Below are positions 9,001-15,392 of a DNA stretch of 18,076 bases, piece after piece (within the stretch, counting starts at the first letter, position 1; each line of letters opens with the position of its first letter). The notes beneath the pieces are model-generated. The model ran no database searches. It worked only from the letters and a program-made list of their open reading frames with translations, and was not told the DNA's origin. This DNA comes from Chitinophagaceae bacterium (GTDB lineage: Bacteria > Bacteroidota > Bacteroidia > Chitinophagales > Chitinophagaceae). The position numbers and the translations under genes are program-made. Where the stretch lies: NCBI GenBank assembly GCA_009996555.1, contig JAACZX010000005.1, positions 1-18,076 on the forward strand, given 5' to 3'.

Positions 9001-9408
9001 GTATTGCGGAAGTAATGCATTGTAGTTCCATGAACCATTCCGCTGACTGTAATACACTTTCTTACCATCGGGGCTCACAAACGGGTCGATTGTTTTTGCA
9101 AAGCCATCATACAGTTGTGTACCGCCGCCGCCATCTTTATGATAGATCCACAGCTTTGGAATACGACGTCCTTTACTGGCAATAATGTAATTACCATCGG
9201 GTGTCCAAACAGCTGCAGGAAAATCTTCCGTTGGATCTTTGGTTAACTGCACGGTATCTTTCTTCTCCATATCAATGTACCAGATGTTATCGCTGCCACT
9301 TCTGTCGCTGGTGAAAAGAATTTTCTTGCCATCAGGACTAAAACGAGGATGCGTTTCATACGCAATCCCTTTTGTAACAGCGGTTGCTTTACCACCTTCA
9401 ATGGGCAT
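6064..9408 (-). CDS. TolB-propeller plus amidohydrolase-family protein, main reading frame (N-terminus displaced by a frameshift)
   Basis: The 1114-residue frame starts with a TolB/PD40 propeller (about 1-590) built of repeated SPDGKKI-type blades such as HPRFSPDGKKILFTSDRSG. A Lys/Ala/Asp-rich helical linker follows (about 600-678). The C-terminal amidohydrolase domain holds the composite-domain start GTMLLKNARIITMKGEEV, the metal site DTHSHMW (His756, His758), YIKMYLVG, GHEHAIPVFPL and SHGQLQGLG, and ends with GKLADIVIMDANPLQNI. Proteins of this two-domain family are exported metallo-hydrolases of unknown substrate, probably peptide- or imidazolone-like bonds. The ATG at 9408 is not a convincing native start: the protein would lack a signal peptide and begin inside the first blade. 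The missing start lies in another frame at 9409-9584, so the gene is probably disrupted by a small deletion or holds a sequence error. A perfect hairpin follows the stop. Confidence 0.85.
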   Translation of the reverse strand: MPIEGGKATAVTKGIAYETHPRFSPDGKKILFTSDRSGSDNIWYIDMEKKDTVQLTKDPTEDFPAAVWTPDGNYIIASKGRRIPKLWIYHKDGGGGTQLYDGFAKTIDPFVSPDGKKVYYSQRNGSWNYNALLPQYQIGTYDREKGITNTITTRYGSAFTPTLSNDGQWMVYGSRYQDKTGLVLRNMKNGDERWLAYPVQRDEQESIAPQGVLPGMAFTPDSKFLIATYGGKIWRIPVDGSKATEIAFEADLNLEMGPRLYFNYPVKDTSAALATQIRDGAPSPDGKKLAFTVLNRLYVMDYPNGTPKRITNHNFTEAMPAWSPDGTQLVFVTWSETDGGALYKATVGAKPSLTKLTTEPGFYMQPAWSYNNRIAFFKAPLRLFKDAEDPFYSGAEGDLVWMNASGGAITKVDLTVNAGNVHFTKNPDRIYLNSGGGTLISCRWDGTDVKTHVRITGITTYGAVADADDHSGHGHTTNAAADNIMYVMGKPMMKTDAVNYCMLPEGASSREPQNMPSSAGIILMAPEGNQALAQVNNNIYVVTVPQTGKLPSINVADPSFSSFPSRQLTEIGGEFPAWEANGKKIHWSLGNGHWVYDVDRAQFIEDSVKAAKKLEAQKTADSIKALLAKGPEAKKLADSLAKKSADSIAAILKTDTARAKREALAKEELKKKEKYSPDETQVKVYYQKDMPNGTMLLKNARIITMKGEEVIENGDVLIVNNRIKAVGKTGTLTVPAGAKEIDCTGKTITPGFVDTHSHMWTFWGLHKNTSWIYAANLAYGVTTTRDPQTATSDVLTWSDMVEAGQMPGPRVYSTGPGVGFWMYNLKSLEQTRNVLKQYSKYYNTQYIKMYLVGNRQHRQWVIMAAKEQKLMPTTEGGLDYKLNITQLFDGYPGHEHAIPVFPLYSDLTRTIAESKMAYTPTLLVAYGGPWAENYYYTTESPVHDKKLNFFTPYEEMSAKSRRRAGGLGGWFTPEDHVFKKHAQSVNGVVQQGGLAGIGSHGQLQGLGYHWEVWSVASGGMSNMNALRTATILGATALGLDQELGSIENGKLADIVIMDANPLQNIRNTNTIRYVVKNGRLYDGNTLDEVYPTPRKLDAGSWTKPAPKVTTEVKE

Positions 9409-9584
9409 GGTATAAATATACCTTCTTTTGCGGTGAACTTAATGGTGCGTTCAGGTTTCAGTGGAAGTTTGGCAAATGCCGTGTAAGGCATCGTGTCTTT
9501 TTTTACACTGTCTTTTGCCGGTTGTTGCGCAGCAAGTGAACCTGAAATGCCAAGGATGGCAAACAGGCATGCAGTCTTTCTCAT
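9409..9584 (-). pseudogene. Out-of-frame 5' end of the amidohydrolase gene (signal peptide and first strand)
   Basis: The ATG at 9584 opens a frame giving MRKTACLFAILGISGSLAAQ, a clear signal peptide, then PERTIKFTAKEG, which is how the mature N-terminus of this amidohydrolase family usually reads. After that the frame becomes nonsense, while IYTMPIEGGKA appears one base back (-1) at about 9417-9385. Relatives have roughly 20 residues between these two segments (of the type SLDVSPDGKTIVFDLLGD), which are absent here. Going upstream in the main frame, a TAA at about 9442 closes it, so the signal peptide cannot be joined without a shift. Three explanations fit: an out-of-frame deletion of about 61 or 64 bases making a pseudogene, a sequence or assembly error, or less likely ribosomal slippage on the AAAA tract. 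Confidence 0.75.
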
Positions 9585-9694
9585 ACTTTATAAGGTTTTG
9601 AATTTGGAAGGTAATATAAGGGAGGGAAATTTTCCAGGATTTCTTGTTTGATGGTTGTTAAGGATGGATGAGTATGAACTGAATTCTATTGTAA

Positions 9695-10069
9695 TCACCC
9701 CATCTCCACAGCCGGGTCCCAAAACCGTTTTTCAAAATCAACCACCTGATCGTTCTCTACTGTGACACCATCTTTCTTTAATAACTCTTCCATTTGTGTG
9801 GGTGTTGCAAAATGTGCTTTGCCGGTAAGCATACCGTTGCGGTTTACCACCCGTTGTGCAGGCACTTTCGGTTTTACATTGTGTGCACCATTCATGGCCC
9901 AGCCCACCATGCGTGCCGAAAGTTTTGTACCAAGATAACTGGCAATGGCACCATACGATGTTACACGGCCTTTGGGTATTTGTCGCACCACATCGTATAC
10001 ATCATCAAAAAAAGAATATTCTTTCGCCTTACCTGTTTTGGGAAGTTGTGTTTGTTTTTTGGCGGGCAT
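9695..10069 (-). CDS. Alkyltransferase-like (ATL) protein of the MGMT family, active-site cysteine replaced by alanine
   Basis: This 124-residue protein equals the MGMT DNA-binding domain. It has FFDDVYDVVRQIPKGRVTSYG (residues 20-40), the helix-turn-helix around AIASYLG, and the arginine-finger segment SARMVGWAMN with Arg53, which flips the damaged base out of DNA. The catalytic PCHRV loop reads PAQRVV (70-75), so no cysteine is available to accept the alkyl group. ATL proteins bind O6-alkylguanine and hand the lesion to nucleotide excision repair, and this is the likely role here. A cytoplasmic protein. Its ATG at 10069 lies 41 bases inside the upstream DUF5522-like gene, and no later Met precedes the conserved region, so the overlap looks real and suggests translational coupling. 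Confidence 0.88.
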   Translation of the reverse strand: MPAKKQTQLPKTGKAKEYSFFDDVYDVVRQIPKGRVTSYGAIASYLGTKLSARMVGWAMNGAHNVKPKVPAQRVVNRNGMLTGKAHFATPTQMEELLKKDGVTVENDQVVDFEKRFWDPAVEMG

Positions 10070-10247
10070 TGCTTCGTTCTTTTAACAGCAATGTACGACG
10101 AGGTTCCGGAACAGCTTCATAATTGTAAGGGCAGTGACGGCAACCATACCCGCAGCAGTAACCTTTTGCAAGATGATAGCTGGCGGTGAGCACCATGTTG
10201 TCCTGCTCATCGTAATAATAGTCGATGCCTTCTTTTAATTTCGCCAT
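10029..10247 (-). CDS. Small Cys-rich protein, DUF5522-like
   Basis: A 72-residue protein with the compact block GYCCGYGCRHCPYNYEAVPEP (residues 29-49), where Cys31, Cys32, Cys36 and Cys39 could bind a metal such as zinc. A basic tail follows. The block is what I know from the DUF5522 family, tiny Bacteroidota proteins of unknown function. The acidic N-terminal part (KEGIDYYYDEQDN) is also typical. Its 3' end overlaps the ATL gene by 41 bases in another frame, so the two are co-transcribed, but the sequence does not show that they act together. I do not assign a function. Confidence 0.8.
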   Translation of the reverse strand: MAKLKEGIDYYYDEQDNMVLTASYHLAKGYCCGYGCRHCPYNYEAVPEPRRTLLLKERSNARQKTNTTSQNR

Positions 10248-10324
10248 GATGGTTTCAACTAACTACAACCATAACTTTCTGTTTCAACTTTTGTTCAGTA
10301 AATACATAAAGAAATGAAATTCGT

Positions 10325-11032
10325 TTATTCTTTCTCTGTATCAAATACCCACTGCTTTAACAAAGCATCGGTATCAACTGCTAAGGGAGTTGGCGGCAAA
10401 CTGAAACGTAGATAATGAATGCGGTTGCTTTGTGCAATATCCAACCCTTCGTAATGTGTTTTTATCTTCAGTTCCTCACTGCGCTGTTCATTGCTGTACA
10501 GGTCGTCAGTGGCTTCGTGCAGTTCAAGCCCATACAGTTCAATTACTTTTTTTGTGAACTGGTATAAAACCGGTGAGTCTGTTTTAAGATGAACGAATCC
10601 GCCCGGTTTCAGCATTTGCTGATACAAGCGTAAAAACCGTGGATGTGTCAACCGTTTTTTATGTTTGGAAGCACGGAGTTGCGGATCGGGAAAAGTGATC
10701 CATAGTTCACTTACTTCATTTGCAGCGAAGTAGTTTGTTACTAAATCAATTTGCGAACGCACAAATGCTACGTTGCCCAGGTTTTCTTTAATGGCTGTTT
10801 TTGCACCTACCCAAATACGGTTGCCCTTCAGATCAATACCAATAAAATTCCGCTGCGGATGCAAACGGCCAAGCCCCACCGCATATTCACCTTTACCACA
10901 AGCCAGTTCAAGTGTAAGCGGATGATCGTTCTTAAAAAAAGTGCTCCACTGCCCTTTCATGTGTTGGGGATACTGCAACACATTGGCAAAGGTTTCAATT
11001 TCAGCAAACCGGATAAGTTTTTTCTGTCCCAT
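10325..11032 (-). CDS. trmB: tRNA (guanine-N7-)-methyltransferase TrmB
   Basis: This 235-residue cytoplasmic SAM-dependent enzyme makes m7G46 in the variable loop of tRNAs. It has the SAM-binding motif LELACGKGEYAVGL (about 41-54), the acidic strand FIGIDLKGNRIW and the catalytic TrmB signature ELWITFPDPQ with the downstream KHKKRLTHPRFL; LKPGGFVHLKTD forms the last Rossmann strands. Near the end, KTHYEGLDIAQ corresponds to the family's T-x-[YF]-E motif. Length matches the family. The open frame also has a TTG three codons upstream (11041), but the ATG at 11032, followed by GQKKLIRFAE, is the better start. It is divergent from the FAD-oxidoreductase gene and separated from the DUF5522-like gene by 77 bases. 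Confidence 0.96.
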   Translation of the reverse strand: MGQKKLIRFAEIETFANVLQYPQHMKGQWSTFFKNDHPLTLELACGKGEYAVGLGRLHPQRNFIGIDLKGNRIWVGAKTAIKENLGNVAFVRSQIDLVTNYFAANEVSELWITFPDPQLRASKHKKRLTHPRFLRLYQQMLKPGGFVHLKTDSPVLYQFTKKVIELYGLELHEATDDLYSNEQRSEELKIKTHYEGLDIAQSNRIHYLRFSLPPTPLAVDTDALLKQWVFDTEKE

Positions 11033-11221
11033 AGCGGGCAAAGGTAATAAGCAGCACGCACTGTTCCTTTTTGCCTTAAAATGAATTATATTGGAAGTCT
11101 AACGGCTGATGTGTTGTCCCGATGAAACAGTGTACACGGGCCTTTATATTTCAATCCTTTCCCTTTCGATTTCTTTTTTCCTTTATTCCCTTGTTGCCAA
11201 AAAACTGTAAAACCAACCTGT
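11033..11221. other. Intergenic region between divergent trmB and the FAD-oxidoreductase gene
   Basis: These 189 bases must hold the promoters of both divergent genes. I found no exact copy of the Bacteroidota promoter (TTTG, about 19-21 bases, TAnnTTTG), no strong hairpin and no small coding frame. The half nearest the oxidoreductase is T-rich on the plus strand (about 11143-11190), probably untranslated leader. Confidence 0.6.
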
Positions 11222-12964
11222 ATGCCCAAAGTAATTATTCTTGGAGGTGGTGTTGCCGGTATGAGTGCTGCACATGAACTCATTGAACGTGGCTTTGAAG
11301 TGGAAGTGTACGAACGTCATAAACAATACCCCGGTGGTAAGGCAAGAAGTGTAAATGTACCAACTGTTGGCCCCGGACCCGAAGAGCCATTACCCGGTGA
11401 ACATGGGTTTCGTTTTTTCCCCGGCTTTTACAAACATATTATTGATACCATGAAGCGTATTCCCTATACAGATAAGGAAGGGAACAGGCTTACAGTATTT
11501 GATAATCTTACGCCAACAGAACGTGTGCGGCTGGCAAGAGAAGGAAAAGAATCCATCACCACACTTGTAAACTTTCCGCATTCACTCGATGATCTGCATG
11601 TGCTCATTGCATCCATGCATGCCAATACCGGTCTTACGGAAGAAGAAAAAAAATTCTTTGCTACCAAAGTGTGGCAGCTGATGACTTCCTGCTACGACCG
11701 GAGGGCAAACGATTATGAACGCATCAGCTGGTGGGATTACCTGGAAGCAGACCGTTTCAGCGATGACTACCGTGCATTACTGGTGCAGGGTTTAACACGC
11801 ACTCTTGTTGCAGCCAATGCACGCAAGGCTAGTACAAAAACGGGTGGCGATATTTTTCTACAACTCATTTTCAACATGACCAATCCCGGTGTGCATACCG
11901 ACAGGGTGCTGAATGGCCCAACAAATGAAGTGTGGCTGCATCCCTGGTACATTTATCTTTCACAAAAAGGTGTAAAGTATTTTAAGGATCATGAAGTAAC
12001 AGCTTTGCACATGGACAATGGAAAACTCACCGGTGCAACAGTACTCAACCGTGCTGCAAACGAAAGCCATGTGGTAACGGGTGATTATTATTTACTGGCA
12101 GTACCTGTTGAACGTGCTGCCCCATTGTTTACAAAAGAGATGCTGGATATTGATCCCACCTTGCAGGGAGTAGAAGCGCTTGCACCAAGTGTGGCATGGA
12201 TGAATGGTGTACAGTATTTTTTAACTGAAGAAGTAAATGTAGTAAAGGGGCATTGCATTTATTCCGATTCAACATGGGCTGTTACATCTATATCGCAACT
12301 GCAGTTCTGGAAAGATTATGATATACGCACAAAAGCTGATGGAAAAATAAGAACGGTATTTTCTGTTGATGTATCGGATTGGGATACGTCGGGCTCTCTT
12401 GAATTTACAAATGGTAAACCGGCAAAGGACTGTACACATGAAGAAATTAAAGATGAAGTGTGGCACCAGATTACACTCAGCCTAAATGTAGATGGCAAGC
12501 AGGTGGTGCCAGAGCAAACACCTGTGCTGTGGCATATTGATGGAGATATAAAAGCAGTGCCGGGCACGGGGCAAAGAGAAAAAGATGAAGAGCCGTTGCT
12601 GGTGAATACCATTAACTCTTGGGGCCTTCGTCCCGATTCACATACACTTATTCCTAATTTTTTTCTTGCATCGGATTATGTGCGAACGTATACCGATCTG
12701 GCAACAATGGAAGGTGCCAATGAAGCTGCACGCCGGGCAGTCAACTCTATCCTGAGCGTTTCAGGAAGTAAAGAAAAGCTTTGTGAAATATGGAACCTGC
12801 ACGAACCCGTTATTCTTGCTCCTTTCCGCAGGCACGATCAGAAACGGTATGATAAAGGACTGCCATGGAAAAGTTATGAAACATGGTGGCTAAAACTCAT
12901 TTTGTTTATTGCACGACTCACTAAAAAGATCATCGGGTTTTTTAAAGGATCATCATCTAAATAA
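11222..12964 (+). CDS. FAD-dependent oxidoreductase, carotenoid desaturase / hydroxysqualene dehydroxylase-like (COG3349-type)
   Basis: This is a 580-residue flavoprotein. The N-terminal dinucleotide-binding fold reads VIILGGGVAGMSAAHELIERG (residues 4-24), followed by EVYERHKQYPGGKARS, as in phytoene and zeta-carotene desaturases and amine oxidases. A HGFRFFPGFYKHIIDTM segment (about 61-77) is typical of the long COG3349-like branch. The C-terminal FAD motif is FFLASDYVRTYTDLATMEGA (about 480-499). The last 30 residues (WWLKLILFIARLTKKIIGFF) form an amphipathic, Lys-rich hydrophobic helix that may fix the enzyme to the membrane, as fits a lipid or terpenoid substrate. The reaction is not known; desaturation or redox modification of an isoprenoid is the best guess from family. 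It lies 46 bases upstream of the seven-helix protein, likely in one operon. Confidence 0.85.
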   Translation: MPKVIILGGGVAGMSAAHELIERGFEVEVYERHKQYPGGKARSVNVPTVGPGPEEPLPGEHGFRFFPGFYKHIIDTMKRIPYTDKEGNRLTVFDNLTPTERVRLAREGKESITTLVNFPHSLDDLHVLIASMHANTGLTEEEKKFFATKVWQLMTSCYDRRANDYERISWWDYLEADRFSDDYRALLVQGLTRTLVAANARKASTKTGGDIFLQLIFNMTNPGVHTDRVLNGPTNEVWLHPWYIYLSQKGVKYFKDHEVTALHMDNGKLTGATVLNRAANESHVVTGDYYLLAVPVERAAPLFTKEMLDIDPTLQGVEALAPSVAWMNGVQYFLTEEVNVVKGHCIYSDSTWAVTSISQLQFWKDYDIRTKADGKIRTVFSVDVSDWDTSGSLEFTNGKPAKDCTHEEIKDEVWHQITLSLNVDGKQVVPEQTPVLWHIDGDIKAVPGTGQREKDEEPLLVNTINSWGLRPDSHTLIPNFFLASDYVRTYTDLATMEGANEAARRAVNSILSVSGSKEKLCEIWNLHEPVILAPFRRHDQKRYDKGLPWKSYETWWLKLILFIARLTKKIIGFFKGSSSK

Positions 12965-13010
12965 CAACCTGCAGAAACACCCTGTTTGCTTATTTTAAAA
13001 ATGTACTGTT

Positions 13011-13691
13011 ATGACAATCTGGGAATACCTGCAGGAACCGCATCCCTGGTTTGATACTTCAAATTATACGCCGTTGCAGATCGGTTTGTTCTTTACCGGT
13101 GCTGTGCTGTGGATCGTGGCTTACATCATTATCATTTACATGGCCATAAAAAAGAAAACAGTGATTATTCCTGCAGCTGCAGTGGTTTGCAATTTTGGTA
13201 ATGAAGTGGGTGGTGCAATTTTTTGGGTGCCGGATATGGGCAATGCATTGGTGCTTGCTTACTGGTGCTGGATGTTGCTGGATATTTTTATTGTCATCAA
13301 TCTTTTCCGCTACGGCTATAAACAGTTTACAACAGATTTTTTCAGGAAGAATATCCGTAAGCTGGTTGCGCTGGGGCTTGCAGGAAGCATTCCGCTGTCT
13401 TGTTTCTTTATGGTGCAGTACGATCTGCCGATGGGTGTTATTGATGCATACATTGTAAATGTAGTGATGTCGGTTGCTTTCATCAGCCTGTTGTTTGTTC
13501 CCAACTTTCCTGAACATTCTGTTGCACTTGCATGGTCGAAATTTCTTGGCACAGGTATTATCAGTATAATGTTTCAGACGAAATATCCCGATAATCATTT
13601 TCTTTCGGTGGTCTATGTGGTGGTTGCCACATTCGATATTTTATTTTTAGTGCTGATGTATCAAAAACGTCGTAAGTTGAAAACAGCATGA
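13011..13691 (+). CDS. Seven-helix membrane protein, possibly of the PaxB/Trt1-like membrane terpene cyclase family
   Basis: The 226 residues contain seven hydrophobic helices (about 22-46, 50-72, 78-100, 115-135, 142-163, 171-190 and 196-216) with short loops and a basic C-terminus (QKRRKLK). Helix 2 carries VVCNFGNEVGGAIFW with Glu65, helix 3 MLLDIFIVINLFRYG with Asp91, and helix 7 VVVATFDILFLVLMYQKRR with Asp209. Fungal PaxB/Trt1/AndB terpene cyclases share the size, seven helices, a CNFxWE motif in helix 2 and an essential Asp in helix 7, so the resemblance is good, though Trp before the Glu is Asn here. The flavoprotein next door would fit terpenoid chemistry. The alternative is a seven-helix sensor for the adenylyl cyclase, whose ATG overlaps this stop codon (ATGA at 13688). 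Family placement comes from memory of motifs and is uncertain. Confidence 0.8.
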   Translation: MTIWEYLQEPHPWFDTSNYTPLQIGLFFTGAVLWIVAYIIIIYMAIKKKTVIIPAAAVVCNFGNEVGGAIFWVPDMGNALVLAYWCWMLLDIFIVINLFRYGYKQFTTDFFRKNIRKLVALGLAGSIPLSCFFMVQYDLPMGVIDAYIVNVVMSVAFISLLFVPNFPEHSVALAWSKFLGTGIISIMFQTKYPDNHFLSVVYVVVATFDILFLVLMYQKRRKLKTA

Positions 13692-14932
13692 ACAAATCGG
13701 TTTCAAACTGGATCGACTCGTTTTTACCTGCGGGTTTGCCGGATGATCAGGATACCATCCGCAGGCACAGGCTGTTTATCATCATTAATTTCCTCATTAC
13801 ACTCTTTGCAGTAAGCTATGGGGTAATGAGTTATTTTATTGATTTCCGTGTGGGTATGAATGCCATGATCGTTTCGGCAGTATTCTTTTTCATACAACCG
13901 TATTTGTTAAAGAATGGCATCAGGCTTTACAGCATGGGCATCATCTTCGGCATTTATACTGTGCTGCTCAATATTGTGCTGGTACTTTATTCAGGCGGTT
14001 TGTTCATTTCGCCAGTTACGCCGTTTATTGTACTCACTTCACCGCTTGTACTCATTTTCACCAACAGGCACACCGCATTATTTTTTGCTGTTCTTTCTGT
14101 TTTGTATGTAATTGCTTTTGCAGTTGTAAAAAGCAGGATACAGGAATTTCCGTTTACATACAATGCAAAGTTTCATCTCATGTTTTTAACACTTGCATTG
14201 GGCGGATTGGTGCTCATCTTTTTCCTGGTAACAAATACATTTGAAAACACAAAGAACCACGCATTAAAACAATTGGCTGATGAGCAGAAAAAATCGGAAC
14301 AGTTGCTGCTGAATATTCTGCCGCAAAAAACGGCCAGCGAATTAAAACTGCATGGCAAAACAAAACCGCAACGCTACGAAAACGTAACAGTGATGTTTAC
14401 CGACTTTGTGGAGTTTACCAAACGGAGTGAACATATTCCTGCCGATGATCTTGTAAATGATATTGATTTTTATTTCCGTGAATTTGATGAGATCATCAGC
14501 CGTTACAATATTGAAAAGATCAAAACCATTGGCGACAGCTATATGTGTGCTGCAGGGTTACACAGCGAAACCGCTAACCACGCTGTTGAAATGATTCATG
14601 CTGCACTGGATATTATGAGGTTTGTAAACCGTATTAAAGCAGAACGGGTACAGAGTAATAAATTTTATTTCGATATCCGCATCGGTATTAACTCCGGTCC
14701 GCTTGTGGCAGGTGTGGTGGGTTCAAAAAAGTTTGCGTATGATATTTGGGGCGATACTGTGAACACATCTGCACGGCTGCAACAAAGTTCTGATCCCGGC
14801 CGCATCAACGTATCGGCAGCCACTGCCAGCCAGGCAACTGATGAGTTTGTATTTATTCCAAGAGGAAAAATTGCAACAAAAAATAAAGAAGCAATTGATA
14901 TGTTTTTTGCAGAAGCAAAAACAACATCATGA
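13688..14932 (+). CDS. Membrane class III adenylyl cyclase with six transmembrane helices
   Basis: The 414-residue protein has six helices (about 29-50, 57-75, 80-101, 107-125, 128-147 and 163-184), a short coiled transducer ending in LLLNILP (about 206-212), and a class III catalytic domain (about 228-409). Every key residue is present: metal-binding Asp239 (MFTDF) and Asp283 (TIGDSYM), adenine-selecting Lys279 and Asp352 (YDIWGDTVN), transition-state Asn359 and Arg363 (NTSAR). The Lys/Asp pair points to ATP, so the product should be cAMP. The N-terminal helices show no recognised sensor domain. The start codon overlaps the stop of the seven-helix gene (ATGA), so the two are probably made together. 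The gene converges on a cNMP-binding gene, with both stops in one TCATGA. Confidence 0.94.
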   Translation: MNKSVSNWIDSFLPAGLPDDQDTIRRHRLFIIINFLITLFAVSYGVMSYFIDFRVGMNAMIVSAVFFFIQPYLLKNGIRLYSMGIIFGIYTVLLNIVLVLYSGGLFISPVTPFIVLTSPLVLIFTNRHTALFFAVLSVLYVIAFAVVKSRIQEFPFTYNAKFHLMFLTLALGGLVLIFFLVTNTFENTKNHALKQLADEQKKSEQLLLNILPQKTASELKLHGKTKPQRYENVTVMFTDFVEFTKRSEHIPADDLVNDIDFYFREFDEIISRYNIEKIKTIGDSYMCAAGLHSETANHAVEMIHAALDIMRFVNRIKAERVQSNKFYFDIRIGINSGPLVAGVVGSKKFAYDIWGDTVNTSARLQQSSDPGRINVSAATASQATDEFVFIPRGKIATKNKEAIDMFFAEAKTTS

Positions 14933-15370
14933 TTGAAGGCTGATGAGTTTTTCATTCTGCTTTCGCAAACGCTGGCAAAGAATTTTAATAAATCCCCTGG
15001 CAATTTCCGGTCTTGCTTCAAGGAGTTCGTAAAATGGTTCCTGGTCTATTTTGAACAAAAAACAATCAGTGTCACAGCTGGCAGAAGCAGAACGGCTTTC
15101 GGCATCAAGCAATGATAATTCACCAAACACTTCCTTTTCTGTCAGCACAGCTAATGTGGTACTGCTTTTATGGATCTTTACTTTTCCCTTGTAAATAATA
15201 TACATGCAATCGCCAATATCTCCTTCGCTGAAAATATGTGTGCCTTCCTGGTATTCGGTTTCTTCCATTAATGGCGCCAGTTCAGAAAGAATTGTTTCAG
15301 GCGTTTCGCTGAACAGCTGAAGCGATTTCAGGATCAGTACTTTTTCAAACAGTAATAATTTATCGGCCAT
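14927..15370 (-). CDS. Stand-alone cyclic-nucleotide-binding domain protein (Crp-like, no DNA-binding domain)
   Basis: This 147-residue protein is one CNBD: the strand EGTHIFSEGDIGDCMYIIYKG (residues 42-62) and the phosphate-binding cassette VFGELSLLDAESRSASA (81-97), with Glu84 for the ribose and Arg93 for the cyclic phosphate, then C-terminal helices ending in RLRKQNEKL. No helix-turn-helix follows, so it is not a transcription factor by itself. It starts 22 bases after the NTT-HEAT gene on the same strand and is very likely co-transcribed. In many free-living bacteria NTT, HEAT and CNBD parts are fused in one chain, so this may be a split version of that design. cAMP from the facing cyclase is the obvious ligand, but this is inference. 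Confidence 0.92.
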   Translation of the reverse strand: MADKLLLFEKVLILKSLQLFSETPETILSELAPLMEETEYQEGTHIFSEGDIGDCMYIIYKGKVKIHKSSTTLAVLTEKEVFGELSLLDAESRSASASCDTDCFLFKIDQEPFYELLEARPEIARGFIKILCQRLRKQNEKLISLQS

Positions 15371-15392
15371 GGATCAATGAGTAATTGGGTGA

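Noticed and set aside
9425..9450. Programmed -1 ribosomal frameshift at the AAAA tract of the amidohydrolase gene
   Set aside because: Only a four-A run, no classic slippery heptamer and no evident stimulatory hairpin; the missing family segment argues for a deletion. Kept only as a remote option.
11068..11094. TTTTTG ... TATATTGG as a Bacteroidota promoter for the FAD-oxidoreductase gene
   Set aside because: The spacer is about 13 bases instead of about 19-21 and the second element does not match TAnnTTTG.
13059..13598. 179-codon open frame antisense to the seven-helix protein gene
   Set aside because: Composition is rich in His, Asn, Gln and Cys with no recognisable domain, and it is fully antisense to a clear membrane protein gene.
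14927..15370. CNBD gene as a Crp/Fnr transcription factor
   Set aside because: The protein ends about 50 residues after the phosphate-binding cassette, with no helix-turn-helix.
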